A DNA stretch of 56,804 bases from an uncultured Desulfovibrio sp. (GCF_944324935.1 NZ_CALUYG010000015.1:1-56804), one strand, 5' to 3'; shown: positions 8,503 to 18,055, counted from the stretch's first letter. The notes: generated by a model not told the origin, from the sequence alone. Numbers and translations are program-made.

Positions 8503-8763
8503 GCGGGCGGCGGAGCAAAAAAACGGCCGGCCTGCGTCGCCGTATCCGCCCCATGTGCACGATACCGTATGGACGGACTTTTCCCGCCGTATGCACCGGG
8601 ATGGGCGATCGGTTCGCACGGCGCCTCACGGGGCAGTCCGGGGCAGACCGGGGGCGGCACGGCAGGCCGGGGAGGGCTGTTTGCGCGGCCTGTGGAGATA
8701 CGGCTGCTGAGGGGCAGGCCACGGCCAGCCAGGGACACTACCGGCCAGGGGCGGCCAGACGAA
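8503..8763. other. Intergenic DNA without recognisable features
   Basis: A GC-rich stretch between two terminators of convergent genes. Only short open frames are present, with no ribosome binding site or family resemblance. No RNA gene was recognised. Confidence 0.5.
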
Positions 8764-8797
8764 AAGAGGCAAGGCCGAAGCTTCGGCCTTGCCTCTT
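8764..8797. terminator. Perfect 34-bp palindrome, bidirectional terminator
   Basis: Two exact 17-base arms (AAGAGGCAAGGCCGAAG and its complement) with A-rich sequence on the left and TCTTCTT on the right. It sits between the convergent SprA-like and motB genes and is probably used mainly by motAB transcripts. Confidence 0.8.
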
Positions 8798-8871
8798 CTT
8801 CCCGCAGGGCGGGAAGTCCGCCGGGCATGATGCCCTCCATGACCGGCGGGATATGTGTCGGCAGCGGTGCG

Positions 8872-9579
8872 CTAATAAACGACGCTGTAGTTCATAACTT
8901 CAGGACGGTGGAAAACGAATTCCACGCGCCGGTTGGCGGCCCTGCTGGCTTCATCAATGCCGGGCTTGTAGGGGCGGGTATCGCCGTAGCAGATCCCCCG
9001 CAGCGTCGTCGGCTTGATGCCCTGCGTGGTCAGATAGTGCAGCGCGGCGGCGGCGCGGGCTCCCGAGAGTTCCCAGCCCGAGGGGTAGTTGGGCTGAGCT
9101 TCGGCGGAGTCGGCATGCCCGCGCACCACAAGGTACAGATTGTACTCGCGCAGAATCTTCATCACGCTGCCGAGCACCTTGACTCCCTGGGGAGAAAGCG
9201 TCGCCGATCCGGGCTGGAACATGGCGTCCGAGTTGACCCGCAGCTGCACGCCCACGTCATCGGCGCTGATGCCCGAGGCGCTTTGCGGGATGGCATCGGC
9301 CATGAGCATCTGCTGTAATTTCTGGGCAATGGCGATATGCGATTTTTCATTCTCCGAAATGCGGAGCGAATCGGTACTGATGCGCGCCGTATTCTGCAGG
9401 AAGGGATTGTTGGAGACCGGCGACGTGGCGCTGGAATCGTACTGAAGCTCCCCCTTGAAGTAGGCGGCCAGCCCGGCCTTGGTCTCCGGGGTGACGGTGC
9501 TCAGCACCCACAGGAGCAGAAAAAAGGCCATCATGGCGGTCACAAAGTCCGCGTAGGCAACTTTCCATGCACCAGCCAT
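8872..9579 (-). CDS. motB: Flagellar stator protein MotB
   Basis: A 235-aa stator subunit anchoring the flagellar motor to peptidoglycan. One transmembrane helix at about residues 12-30 carries Asp11 in VAYADFVTAMMAFFLLLW, matching the essential proton-binding Asp of MotB. The C-terminal OmpA-like domain (about 110-228) contains VVRGHADS and the NRRVEF peptidoglycan-binding block. The cytoplasmic N-terminal tail is very short (about six residues) compared with the basic tail of enterobacterial MotB. It lies 39 bases after motA. The SGARAAAALHYL helix is intact, so it is likely functional. Confidence 0.92.
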   Translation of the reverse strand: MAGAWKVAYADFVTAMMAFFLLLWVLSTVTPETKAGLAAYFKGELQYDSSATSPVSNNPFLQNTARISTDSLRISENEKSHIAIAQKLQQMLMADAIPQSASGISADDVGVQLRVNSDAMFQPGSATLSPQGVKVLGSVMKILREYNLYLVVRGHADSAEAQPNYPSGWELSGARAAAALHYLTTQGIKPTTLRGICYGDTRPYKPGIDEASRAANRRVEFVFHRPEVMNYSVVY

Positions 9580-9618
9580 TATATCCTCCTTGAAAGACTC
9601 GCCGTCCGTGCGCGGGGC

Positions 9619-10467
9619 TTAGGCGCTGCGCAGCCGTTCTTCCATTTCCGCGAAGCGGGGACGGAAGGGATAGGGAATGGCGCGGCGGCCGTATTCCACG
9701 GCAATGAGCGGCGTAGCGCCGCGGATGGCGGCGGAGACGGCTTCCTTGACGGCATTGAAATAGAAATGCTCCTCGGAAACGTAGTTCTCCAGCTTGGAGC
9801 CCATGGGGCCGAACAGGCCGTAGCAGGAAAGGATACCGATGAAGGTCCCTACCAGAGCGGCGGCGATGTAGTGACCGAGCACTTCCGGCGGTTCGTTGAT
9901 GTTGCCCATGGCGAGCACCACGCCGAGCACGCAGGCCACGATACCCATGCCCGGCATGGACTCGGCCATGTGCGTGATGGCATGGGCGGGCAGCAGCCCT
10001 TCACCCTGCATGGTACGCATGTCCACGTCCATGAGGCTGTTGATGTCGGCCGGGTCGCCCGTGGTCAGGTAGACGCGCAGGGTGTCGCCGATGAAGTTGA
10101 CCAGGGTCGTATTTTTGGAGATGCCGGGATATTTGCTGAAAATGGGGCTGGATTCCGGCTTTTCCACGTCGCTTTCCACGCTGATCACGCCTTCACGATG
10201 CATCTTGGTGAAGAGCGTGTACAGCAGGGCCAGCGTATCCAGATAGCGTTCCTTGCTCGAACCGGGGTCGGAAAAAAGGTTCTTCAGGCTCTTGGTGATG
10301 AGCTTGAAGGTGTATTTGGTCTGCGACCCGAAAAACGCACCCAGCCCGCAGCCAAGGATGATGATGAGCTCGGCGGGCTGAAAAAGGACGGACCATTCCC
10401 CGTGCGCTACCGTATAGCCCACAATCACGGAGGAAAAAACGACGATGAGGCCTATCAGAAGATACAT
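9619..10467 (-). CDS. motA: Flagellar stator protein MotA
   Basis: A 282-aa stator channel subunit with four transmembrane segments: two near the N-terminus (about 2-20 and 31-50) and two after residue 165. The family block AESMPGMGIVACVLGVVLAMG and the C-terminal cytoplasmic segment are present. With MotB it converts ion flow into flagellar torque. The pair is transcribed from a FliA-like promoter at 10517-10543. It is not near the hook or flagellin genes of this window. Ion specificity (proton or sodium) cannot be assigned safely. Confidence 0.93.
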   Translation of the reverse strand: MYLLIGLIVVFSSVIVGYTVAHGEWSVLFQPAELIIILGCGLGAFFGSQTKYTFKLITKSLKNLFSDPGSSKERYLDTLALLYTLFTKMHREGVISVESDVEKPESSPIFSKYPGISKNTTLVNFIGDTLRVYLTTGDPADINSLMDVDMRTMQGEGLLPAHAITHMAESMPGMGIVACVLGVVLAMGNINEPPEVLGHYIAAALVGTFIGILSCYGLFGPMGSKLENYVSEEHFYFNAVKEAVSAAIRGATPLIAVEYGRRAIPYPFRPRFAEMEERLRSA

Positions 10468-10516
10468 ACAGTCCCACCAGCGCCGGCGACGATGCCGGGT
10501 TTAGCTGCCCGGAACG

Positions 10517-10543
10517 ATTTCCGGAAAAAAGTCCCATACTTTA
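10517..10543 (-). promoter_or_regulatory. FliA (sigma-28)-like promoter of motAB
   Basis: On the minus strand TAAAGTAT, 11 bases, then CCGGAAAT. The -35 matches the sigma-28 consensus TAAAGTTT at 7 of 8 positions; the -10 matches GCCGATAA at only 4 of 8. Its position about 50 bases before motA fits. Confidence 0.45.
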
Positions 10544-10593
10544 AGCATAACGCCCGGAGAAGAAAAATCTTTAGCCTTCTTCGGGCATATTGT

Positions 10594-12630
10594 CTATCTG
10601 CCCAGAATGCCGCGCATCAGTCCGCCTGCGTCCCGGATCGTCTTGTCGATGGCGCTGCCTGCGCTCCTGGCCGTCTGGCCGGCGGTCTTGCCGGCCTGCG
10701 CGCCGCCATCCAGCAGCTTGCCCGGCAGGCCGGCGGCCATGCGCTCAAGAAAGCGCGGATCCACCGTATAGGAAAGATGATCGAACGGGCCGTCCACGAT
10801 GACCGGGATGGTCAGCCCCAGGGTGTGGACGTCAGCCGTGGCGTGCAGATGCCGGCGGGGCAGACTGGCGCTGGCCTGGCCGCTGGCGTTGAGGCCGTCG
10901 GCGCTGGCCACGATGGGCTTTGCCGTCACTTCGCCCTGCCGGATGACGAAGGGGACCTGCACCCGGTCGATTCTGTTGGGGATGGCGCCGCTCACGCCCG
11001 GGATGTCGCGGGGCAGGGCGGAAAGGGCTTGCTGGTGCAGGTCGCGCACATCCAGCGTCCCCTTGCCGTCCAGGGAGGCCAGCAGCTTTTCGCTGTTTTC
11101 GCCGGCGGCGTTCAGATCCGCCGTGAGCGAGGCCCTGCCTTCGGCGGGGCGTCCCTTGCCCAGCATGGCGGTAAGCCCTCCGATGTCCAGCGCATCAGCC
11201 GCGATGTCCAGCCCGTATCGCCGTTGCGGCAGATCGAAGGCGCCGTTGGCGTGGATGTCTCCGCCGCTCAGGAGCCGGCAGCGGAGATCCTGGAGCTGAT
11301 AGCGGCCTTTTTCGCCCCGCAGGCGCAGCGCGAGCCCACGGACGCCCTTTTCCCCGTACCGGAGGCTGTCGGCGCTCAGGCTGAGATCCAGCGAGGGCAG
11401 CGCCGGGAGCGGGGCGGGGCTGTCCGCCACCCGTTCCGTCGGGCGTTTCGTCGCGTGTCCGTCCGGGACGGCAGCCGTCCCCCCGGCGGCGGAGGCGGCC
11501 TTTTCGGGCAGATAGCGTTCAAGAGCGACATCGCCGAGATGCAGTGTGCCGCGTATGTCCGGCACGGGCCGCAGCGCGATCGCCAGCGAGCCTTCCAGAC
11601 GCGTCTTGTCCAGCGAGGCCTTGAGCTGGCGCAGGGTCAGCCGGTCGGGCGCACATTCGAGGCCTGTGGAAAGTTCGAGTCTGTCCTCCCCCTGCTGCGG
11701 CAGACGTATGCCCCAGAGGGCGGCCAGGGCGCGCGGCGCGGTCGTGAGCGACAGGGTCCCGGCAAAATGCAGGGCGTTCAGGTCGGCTTCGCCGGAGAGT
11801 TCCGCATGGCTGGCGGCCCAGGACAGGACCATGTCCTGGAGCCGGAGCTTCCGGGTGGCGAAGTCCAGGGCGGCCTCTCCCCGCAGGGCCAGCGGCCCGA
11901 GGCCTGCCGGCACGGGGCCGGTTTGCGGGGCCAGGCCAAGTTGCAGATCCCGTACGGTGAGGGTGGGGGCGCAATAGCGCACCGAGGCCTTGAAGGCAAA
12001 GCTGCCGGAGAGCTCTTCTCCCCTCTGCGTGAGCGTGTAGGAAAAGCCGGTGTCCGCCAGCATGTCCGCGTGGCGACGCACGTTTTGCAGGTCCAGATAC
12101 AGATCGGCGAGGGTGAGCCGGTCGCCGGCGGCATCCGTCAGGCTGATGCAGGCCCTTTCCACCCGCACCTTGCCCAGTTCCAGCGGCAGGACGTCCGACG
12201 GGACCCCGGCGACAGCGTCTGCCGGCGGCCGGGCGTCCGGCGCTTCGCCGGCCGCTGCCGGAGGCGTCCCGGTGGCGGGCGCGTGCAGGGCGATCGACAG
12301 CGCGGGCTCGGTCAGCACGATCTCTTCCACCACGATGCGCCCGGAGAACAGGGGAGACAGGGCCACGCGGGCATGCCCGCCGGCGGCGCTGACGGCAAGA
12401 CTCTTGTCGGGCTGCTCCCGCTGCCAGGCCAGCCTGCCGAAGTCAACGCCCAGCGGGAAAAGCGAGAGGCGCGGCGGATCGGTGAAGGTCACCGGCGCGC
12501 CCGTGGCCGTATCGACGGCATCGGAGATGGTCGAGGCCACGAAGCCGGTATCGACCCGGGTCAGCACAAAGATGCCTGCCGCTGCCAGCAGCAGGAGGAC
12601 GAGGACGAGACCGAGCAGAAGGCGTTTCAT
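10594..12630 (-). CDS. AsmA family protein
   Basis: A 678-aa protein with one N-terminal membrane anchor (MKRLLLGLVLVLLLLAAAGIFVL) and a long periplasmic beta-rich region. The AsmA-like start is VDFGRLAWQ, and a C-terminal block with VRDLHQQALSALPRDIPGVSG and later LTIPVIVDGPFDHLSYTVDPRFLERM closes the family fold. AsmA-like proteins belong to the bridge-like proteins linked to phospholipid movement to the outer membrane; that role is inferred from family. The ATG at 12630 follows AGGGAG. The central part contains an Ala/Pro/Asp-rich insertion (about residues 110-130). It ends 126 bases before motA but has no functional link to it. Confidence 0.85.
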   Translation of the reverse strand: MKRLLLGLVLVLLLLAAAGIFVLTRVDTGFVASTISDAVDTATGAPVTFTDPPRLSLFPLGVDFGRLAWQREQPDKSLAVSAAGGHARVALSPLFSGRIVVEEIVLTEPALSIALHAPATGTPPAAAGEAPDARPPADAVAGVPSDVLPLELGKVRVERACISLTDAAGDRLTLADLYLDLQNVRRHADMLADTGFSYTLTQRGEELSGSFAFKASVRYCAPTLTVRDLQLGLAPQTGPVPAGLGPLALRGEAALDFATRKLRLQDMVLSWAASHAELSGEADLNALHFAGTLSLTTAPRALAALWGIRLPQQGEDRLELSTGLECAPDRLTLRQLKASLDKTRLEGSLAIALRPVPDIRGTLHLGDVALERYLPEKAASAAGGTAAVPDGHATKRPTERVADSPAPLPALPSLDLSLSADSLRYGEKGVRGLALRLRGEKGRYQLQDLRCRLLSGGDIHANGAFDLPQRRYGLDIAADALDIGGLTAMLGKGRPAEGRASLTADLNAAGENSEKLLASLDGKGTLDVRDLHQQALSALPRDIPGVSGAIPNRIDRVQVPFVIRQGEVTAKPIVASADGLNASGQASASLPRRHLHATADVHTLGLTIPVIVDGPFDHLSYTVDPRFLERMAAGLPGKLLDGGAQAGKTAGQTARSAGSAIDKTIRDAGGLMRGILGR

Positions 12631-12675
12631 GGCAAGCTCCCTTGAGCGGCCGCGGCACGGCGGGTGGGGCATGGG

Positions 12676-12700
12676 CTCCCGGCGGCGGGGCCGCCGGGAG
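12676..12700 (-). terminator. Strong hairpin between epimerase and AsmA genes
   Basis: CTCCCGGCGGC and GCCGCCGGGAG form a perfect 11-bp stem around GGG. There is no T tract, so termination by itself is uncertain. Confidence 0.4.
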
Positions 12701-12740
12701 GGATGGCGGCAAGGTGACCAGAGATGGCGGCGGACAGTAC

Positions 12741-13763
12741 CTACAGGTTGGCGGCGTACCAGTCGCCGGCCAGGCGCAGCCCGCGGCGGACGTCCACCTG
12801 AGGATCATAGCCCAGCAGGGTTCTGGCCCGGCTGATGTCGGCCAGCGAGTGGCGCACGTCCCCGGCGCGGAAATCGCGGTGGACCGCCTCGGCGCCGGCA
12901 GCTTCCGGCTTGTGGCGGGAGACCTCCTCCCGGATGAGGGCGAAGAGCTCATTGAGCGTCGTCCGCTGCCCGAAGGCCACATTGTAGATCTTGTTGCGGG
13001 CCTCGTCCCCGGCGAAGCTCGCCAGCAGATTGGCCTGGACCACATTGTCGATGTAGCAGAAATCGCGGCTGGTCTCGCCGTCGCCGTTGACGTAGACGGT
13101 CTCGCCCTTGAGCAGGCTGGCGAACCACTGCGGGATGACCGCGGCATATGCGCCGTACGGGTCCTGCCGCTGCCCGAAGACGTTGAAATAGCGCAGGCCG
13201 ATGGTGGTGAAGCCGTAGCAGGCGGCAAACACGTCGGCATAGAGCTCGTTGACGTATTTGGTGACGGCATAGGGGGAGAGGGGGCGGCCTATCTTGTCCT
13301 CGACCTTGGGCAGCTCGGGCGAATCGCCGTAGGTCGAGGAGGAGGCGGCGTAGACGAAGCTCTTCACGCCCGCATCCCTGGCCGCCAGAAGCATGTTGAG
13401 CTGGCCGTCGATGTTGCAGCTGTTGGAGAGCAGCGGATCGTCGATGGAGCGGGGCACCGAACCGAGCGCGGCCTCATGCAGCACATGGTCCACGCCCTCG
13501 CAGACCGCCCGGCAGGTGTCGAGATCGCGGATGTCGCCTTCCACGAAGCGGAAGCGGCTCCACTGTTCCGGGCCCACGGCCTCGCGCACCATGTCCAGGT
13601 TTTTCTGGTAGCCGGTAAGGAAGTTGTCCAGTCCGACCACGGTCTGGCCCAGCTTCAGGAGCCGTTCCAGAAGGTTGGACCCGATGAAGCCCGCCACGCC
13701 GGTCACGAGCCAGCGGGAGGGGCGTGCCTTCATATCGTCGCAAAGCGTATCCCATGTCTGCAT
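12741..13763 (-). CDS. wbpP: UDP-N-acetylglucosamine 4-epimerase, WbpP/TviC type
   Basis: A 340-aa short-chain dehydrogenase-type epimerase. The NAD-binding motif [10 protein letters not shown] is near the N-terminus, the catalytic Ser/Tyr/Lys set is in [15 protein letters not shown] and [11 protein letters not shown], and the block [22 protein letters not shown] is typical of the WbpP/TviC group acting on UDP-GlcNAc/GalNAc or their uronic acids. The ATG at 13763 is preferred because AAAAGG lies nine bases upstream; the ATG at 13772 sits directly on that site. It is divergent from a glycosyltransferase and a sugar-phosphate transferase, which suggests a shared glycan. The exact substrate is not resolved. 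Confidence 0.85.
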   Translation of the reverse strand: MQTWDTLCDDMKARPSRWLVTGVAGFIGSNLLERLLKLGQTVVGLDNFLTGYQKNLDMVREAVGPEQWSRFRFVEGDIRDLDTCRAVCEGVDHVLHEAALGSVPRSIDDPLLSNSCNIDGQLNMLLAARDAGVKSFVYAASSSTYGDSPELPKVEDKIGRPLSPYAVTKYVNELYADVFAACYGFTTIGLRYFNVFGQRQDPYGAYAAVIPQWFASLLKGETVYVNGDGETSRDFCYIDNVVQANLLASFAGDEARNKIYNVAFGQRTTLNELFALIREEVSRHKPEAAGAEAVHRDFRAGDVRHSLADISRARTLLGYDPQVDVRRGLRLAGDWYAANL

Positions 13764-13936
13764 ATCGTACATCCTTTTTTGCCGGGGAAAGCCTCCCGGG
13801 AGGCAAGCATTTTACGATGGAGGGCGGCGGCTGTCAAAACTTCCGGGAGGAGGGCGGCGGTTTTCCCTTTTCAGGCGTGCGCCTTGCTGGTATACCCTGA
13901 AAAAAAGCGCCTGGAGACAGGCTCGAGGGATTGCTC

Positions 13937-15157
13937 ATGAAAATTGTTGTGCTTGGTAATCAGGCCCGTTCCGTGGCCAGTTTCTGGAGCGTGCTCATGC
14001 GCCGCATGCGGGGGGCCGGACATGAGGTGATCTGCATGGTGCCGGCGGGCGATGTGGCCACCGAAGGCCGGCTTGCCGCGCTGGGCGCCTGTCCGCCGGA
14101 TGCGCCCGGCTTCCCGAAGGCGCCGGCCCTGCGCATCGTCAACTATCCGCTGGACCGCAAGGGGCTCAATCCGCTGTGGGATGCCGCCACCTTCGCCTCC
14201 CTGTGCAAAACCTTCCTGCGGGAAAAGCCGGATCTGCTCTTCGCCACCACCATCAAGCCGGTCATCTACGGCTGTATGGCTGCCCGCCTTGCCGGCGTGG
14301 ATCACATTTACGCCACCATCACCGGGCTGGGCTACGCCTTTGAGGCCGACAGCCGCCTCAAGCGCTGCGTGAACAGGCTGAGCGTCTCCCTCTACCGCCG
14401 CGCCCTGAAGGATGTGGAAGGGGTCTTCTTCCAGAACAGGGACGACCTGGACGTCTTCCGCACGGCGGGCATCCTCGGGCCCCGGGCCCGGGTGCTCATG
14501 GCCCGCGGCGGCACAGGCGTGGATACGCACCGCTTCGCCGAAGCGCCCCTGCCGCCCCTGCCCGCCGACGACACGCCGCCCGAAGCGCGCCGCATCGTCT
14601 TCCTTCTGGTGGCGCGGCTGCTTGAAGCCAAGGGCCTGCGGGAATATGCCGCGGCGGCCCGTCTGCTCAAGAGCAAGTACCCCGCGGCGGAATTCCGCCT
14701 GCTGGGCCCGGCCGAGCAGGGCGTGGGCAGCGTGAGCGAACGCCTCGTCCGCCAGTGGGAGGATCGCTGCGGCATCACCTATCTCGGCCAGGCCACCGAC
14801 GTGCGTCCGCATCTGGCCGAAGCGCATGTGCTGGTGCTGCCGTCCTGGCGTGAGGGCACGCCCACGGCCATCATGGAAGGCATGAGCATGGGCCGCCCCG
14901 CGGTGGTGACCGACGTGCCCGGCTGCCGCGAAGTGGTGACCGACGGCGTCAACGGCAGGCTGTGCCGTCTGCGCGACGCGGCCTCACTGGCCGCGGGCAT
15001 GGAGCATTTCCTCCTGAATCCGCAGGATATCGCCGTCATGGGACGGAAGGGGCGGCAGCTGGCCTGCGACGAGTTCGACGCCACGGTGGTCGCCCGCCGC
15101 ATCCTGGACGACATGCGCGTGCCGCAGCCGTCCGCCCGTCTGGATGAGATTCGGTAA
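13937..15157 (+). CDS. Glycosyltransferase family 4
   Basis: A 406-aa GT-B glycosyltransferase. The N-terminal half shows the acceptor-domain pattern (KIVVLGNQARSVASFWSVLMRRM, GLGYAF). The C-terminal half has the donor-domain signature with a Glu pair in PSWREGTPTAIMEGMSMGRPAV, typical of retaining GT4 enzymes such as PglA or capsular transferases. ATG at 13937 chosen because GAGGGA lies six bases upstream. It ends 11 bases before the sugar-phosphate transferase gene, so the two are cotranscribed. It probably adds the second sugar to the lipid-linked sugar made by its neighbour. Confidence 0.87.
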   Translation: MKIVVLGNQARSVASFWSVLMRRMRGAGHEVICMVPAGDVATEGRLAALGACPPDAPGFPKAPALRIVNYPLDRKGLNPLWDAATFASLCKTFLREKPDLLFATTIKPVIYGCMAARLAGVDHIYATITGLGYAFEADSRLKRCVNRLSVSLYRRALKDVEGVFFQNRDDLDVFRTAGILGPRARVLMARGGTGVDTHRFAEAPLPPLPADDTPPEARRIVFLLVARLLEAKGLREYAAAARLLKSKYPAAEFRLLGPAEQGVGSVSERLVRQWEDRCGITYLGQATDVRPHLAEAHVLVLPSWREGTPTAIMEGMSMGRPAVVTDVPGCREVVTDGVNGRLCRLRDAASLAAGMEHFLLNPQDIAVMGRKGRQLACDEFDATVVARRILDDMRVPQPSARLDEIR

Positions 15158-15168
15158 AAGGAGACATC

Positions 15169-16518
15169 ATGGTCAGTCGTTATCGCATGGCCTTGTTGCA
15201 ATGCATGGACCTGCTCTGCATCCTTGTGGCGCTGGGCGTGGTCGGCGTGCTTGCCATCGACCCGGAGCTGAGCGTTTTTGACGACTACACCGGCGCCTCC
15301 CTGTTCACCATCTTCTTTTACATGCTGTTCTTCTATATTCTGGATGCCTACAGCGTGGGCGTCGAGGATTTCCGGGACAGCGTGGTACGGGTGATCCTGG
15401 CGGGGGTGCTGGCCATCATTTCGTCCGCGACATCCTCCTATGTCTTTGATCACTGGCGTTTCGACCGGGCGAGCACTGGGCTGCTCTTCCTGTTGTCCAT
15501 GCTCTTCTGTCTGGGCTGGCGTCTGTTCTATTACCGCAATACGGACAAGCTCACCTTCCAGATGCGGGTGCTGCTCGTGGGGGTGGACCGCGCGGGCAAG
15601 GTGCGTCAGCTCCTGGCCGAGGGCCTGCCCACGGCGCGCATCATCGGCTATGTGGGCGAACCGGATATGGACCCGGACGCCGGCCCTTGCCTGGGGGCGT
15701 CGTATGATGTGCTGAACATCGCCCGCGAGCGCCGGGCGACCACCATCCTGCTGCTGCCGGACGCCCCCATCGACGACGACATCGCGCACGACCTGCTGGA
15801 AGCCAAGCTGCGCGGGAGCATGGTGGTGGACATCCGTTCGTTTTACGAGCATGTGGTGCAGCGTCTGCCCATCTCGCAGATCAACGACGAATGGCTGCTC
15901 CAGACCGAGGGCTTCTCGCTGAACACCCGCGGTTCCCTGCGGCGTCTGAAGCGGGCCTTCGACGTGCTGATCTCGCTGGCGCTGCTCGTGCCGGCCGCGC
16001 CGGTCATGGCGCTGACGGCCCTCCTGATCCGCCTGGAATCGCCCGGGCCGGTCATCTACCGGCAGGACCGCGTGGGCCTGCATGAGCGGGAATTCACGGT
16101 CTACAAGTTCCGCTCCATGCGGGCGGACGCCGAAAAGAACGGCGCCGTCTGGGCCAGCGCCAACGACAGCCGCGTCACCCGTGTGGGCAAGTTCATCCGC
16201 AAGGTCCGCATCGACGAGCTGCCGCAGATCTGGAACATCCTCAAGGGGGACATGAGCTTCATCGGGCCACGCCCGGAGCGTATGGCCTTCGTGAGGCAGC
16301 TCAAGGAGCACATCCCCTATTACAGCCTGCGGCATACGGTGAAGCCGGGCCTCACGGGCTGGGCGCAGGTCTGCTATCCCTATGGCGCGTCGGAAGAGGA
16401 TTCGCGGCGCAAGCTGGAATACGACCTGTATTATGTCAAGAACATGTCCATCCTGCTGGACATCCACATCATCTTCAAGACCGTGGGGGTGGTGCTCTTC
16501 CCCAAGGGAGCACGCTGA
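15169..16518 (+). CDS. Polyprenyl sugar-phosphate transferase (WcaJ/EpsB-like)
   Basis: A 449-aa membrane enzyme that starts glycan synthesis by moving a sugar-1-phosphate from a UDP-sugar to undecaprenyl phosphate. It has about four N-terminal membrane helices (roughly 8-30, 45-65, 73-95, 100-120), a central Rossmann-like domain (about 130-240, starting RVLLVGVDRAGK) and a C-terminal catalytic bacterial sugar transferase domain (about 262-449). Landmarks of that domain are KRAFDVLISLALL, YKFRSMRADAE, RVRIDELPQIWN-like sequence, FIGPRPE and PGLTGWAQV. An AGGAGA site precedes the ATG. It resembles the TIGR03013 group used in exopolysaccharide clusters, but no other polysaccharide genes are nearby. 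Confidence 0.9.
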   Translation: MVSRYRMALLQCMDLLCILVALGVVGVLAIDPELSVFDDYTGASLFTIFFYMLFFYILDAYSVGVEDFRDSVVRVILAGVLAIISSATSSYVFDHWRFDRASTGLLFLLSMLFCLGWRLFYYRNTDKLTFQMRVLLVGVDRAGKVRQLLAEGLPTARIIGYVGEPDMDPDAGPCLGASYDVLNIARERRATTILLLPDAPIDDDIAHDLLEAKLRGSMVVDIRSFYEHVVQRLPISQINDEWLLQTEGFSLNTRGSLRRLKRAFDVLISLALLVPAAPVMALTALLIRLESPGPVIYRQDRVGLHEREFTVYKFRSMRADAEKNGAVWASANDSRVTRVGKFIRKVRIDELPQIWNILKGDMSFIGPRPERMAFVRQLKEHIPYYSLRHTVKPGLTGWAQVCYPYGASEEDSRRKLEYDLYYVKNMSILLDIHIIFKTVGVVLFPKGAR

Positions 16519-16529
16519 GCCCGCCATGT

Positions 16530-16561
16530 GCCCGCCTCCGCAAGGGAGGCGGGCGCTTTTT
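16530..16561 (+). terminator. Rho-independent terminator after the glycan genes
   Basis: GCCCGCCTCC and GGGAGGCGGGC pair around GCAA, then CGCTTTTT. The following DNA to 16798 is GC-rich with no other feature seen. Confidence 0.88.
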
Positions 16562-16798
16562 CTCCCCTGCCCTCCGCCGCGGCCCCGCGCCGGGCAGGCT
16601 GAGGGCTTTTGATGCGGCAGCCGGCTGCCGCGCGCATGACGCAAGGGCGTTTTGCCATTGGCGAAGGGCGAGACGCGAGGCGGCGGCCCCGCGCCGCCCG
16701 GTCCGGCGTAAGCGGGAAGCCGCGTTTTCCCCGCGAAAGACGGACCGTAAGATTTGAGACGCAACGCGTTTCAAACGGAAAATGCTCAAGGACGGAAC

Positions 16799-17662
16799 AT
16801 GGCATCGCACCTCTCCGCGGCAGCGGAACCTTCGGCAACTTCTCTGCCCATCGGGCTCTTTGATTCCGGCATCGGCGGCCTGACCGTCCTGCGGGCCATC
16901 AGCGCGCGCCTGCCACAGGAGAGCCTGCTCTACCTGGGGGACACCGCGCGCCTGCCCTACGGGACCAAGAGCCGGGAGACCATCATCCGGTATACGCTCA
17001 AGGCCGCACAGAAACTGGTGGACTGCGGCGTGAAGATGCTGGTCGTCGCCTGCAATACCGCCACGAGCGCCGCCCTGACGACCCTGCGCGAGCACTTTGC
17101 CCCGCTGCCGGTGCTGGGCGTCATCGAGCCGGGCGCGCGGGCCGCCGTGGCCGCGACGCGCAACCGGCACATCGCCGTCATCGGGACGGAGGCCACCATC
17201 GCCGACGGCGCCTATCAGAAGGCCATAACCCGCCTGCTGCCCGATGCGTCGGTACTGGGGCGGCCCTGCACGCTCTTTGTCTCCCTGGCCGAGGAGGGCT
17301 GGCTGAGCGGGCCCGTGGCGGAAGGCACGGCGCATCGCTATCTGGACGATCTCTTCCAGCCGGCGGTGACCGCCTCCCGGCCGGACACGCTCGTGCTGGG
17401 CTGCACGCATTTCCCGTTGTTTGCCGGCGTGCTGCAGCAGGTGGTCGGCGAAACGGTGCACATCGTGGACTCGGCCGCCACCACGGCCGAGGCGGTGGAA
17501 AGCGAGCTGCTCCGTCTGGGGCTGGCCCGGCAGGCCGGGTCCGGCACGACGGGCGAACGGCGCTTTATGACCACGGACAACCGCAACCGCTTCGTACGCA
17601 CGGCCAGCATCTTTCTGGGGCGGCCGCTGCATCACGCCGAGGTGGAGCTCGTCAATCTGTAG
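16799..17662 (+). CDS. murI: Glutamate racemase
   Basis: A 287-aa cytoplasmic enzyme that makes D-glutamate for peptidoglycan. Both catalytic cysteines are present: Cys85 in VVACNTATS and Cys202 in LGCTHFP. The substrate-binding FDSGIGGLTV block is at residues 21-30 and LPYG at 52-55. ATG at 16799 is chosen over an earlier in-frame ATG at 16754 because AAGGA lies seven bases upstream and the N-terminus is then closer to family length. It still carries an extra 16-residue Ala/Ser-rich extension before the conserved core. It appears to be transcribed alone. Confidence 0.93.
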   Translation: MASHLSAAAEPSATSLPIGLFDSGIGGLTVLRAISARLPQESLLYLGDTARLPYGTKSRETIIRYTLKAAQKLVDCGVKMLVVACNTATSAALTTLREHFAPLPVLGVIEPGARAAVAATRNRHIAVIGTEATIADGAYQKAITRLLPDASVLGRPCTLFVSLAEEGWLSGPVAEGTAHRYLDDLFQPAVTASRPDTLVLGCTHFPLFAGVLQQVVGETVHIVDSAATTAEAVESELLRLGLARQAGSGTTGERRFMTTDNRNRFVRTASIFLGRPLHHAEVELVNL

Positions 17663-18025
17663 GGCCGCCGGAGAGACAGGCGTGCTCCTGCCCGCAAGCA
17701 TCCCTCCGGCATGGGGCGTCGTGTCGGAGGGCGGGACACGGCGGCAACGCCCGGGGCGTGGGCGGGCCAGAGCCCCGGGGGCGGCACATCCGTCCGGCGA
17801 CTGCCCCCAGGCCTTCTTCGCGGCGGCGTGTGGATACGCTGCCCGTGCGGCACGCGGCGTACGACGCTTTTCCCGGGGAGGGGCGGCATGCCGGAACGCC
17901 GGAGCGGACGCGTCGGCAAGGCCCGAAGGCGAGCCTTTCTCGCGGGCGTGTGACGGACCGGCGGGCAAAGGGGCCGCCGTGAGCCCTTTTTTGCGACAAG
18001 TGCCGGATGATGCGGCGTTTTTGGG
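17663..18025. other. Intergenic DNA between murI and the HU promoter
   Basis: A GC-rich 363-base stretch. A weak 4-bp GGGC/GCCC stem followed by six T residues near 17965-17996 could end murI transcripts. No coding frame with a credible start and no RNA gene was recognised. Confidence 0.4.
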
Positions 18026-18055
18026 TTGACAGGCAGGGGAAGGCTTCCGTACAAC
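18026..18055 (+). promoter_or_regulatory. Sigma-70 promoter of the HU gene
   Basis: A perfect -35 TTGACA at 18026-18031, an 18-base spacer and TACAAC at 18050-18055. This predicts a leader of about 55 bases. Confidence 0.75.

Noticed and set aside
9337-12645. An 1102-codon open frame on the plus strand
   Set aside because: It lies opposite motAB and the AsmA-like gene, has repetitive His/Gly/Arg/Gln composition and no family resemblance; it is a shadow of GC-rich coding DNA.
16562-16798. A small gene or RNA before murI
   Set aside because: Only GC-rich DNA with short frames lacking ribosome binding sites; the frame at 16609 has no family resemblance.
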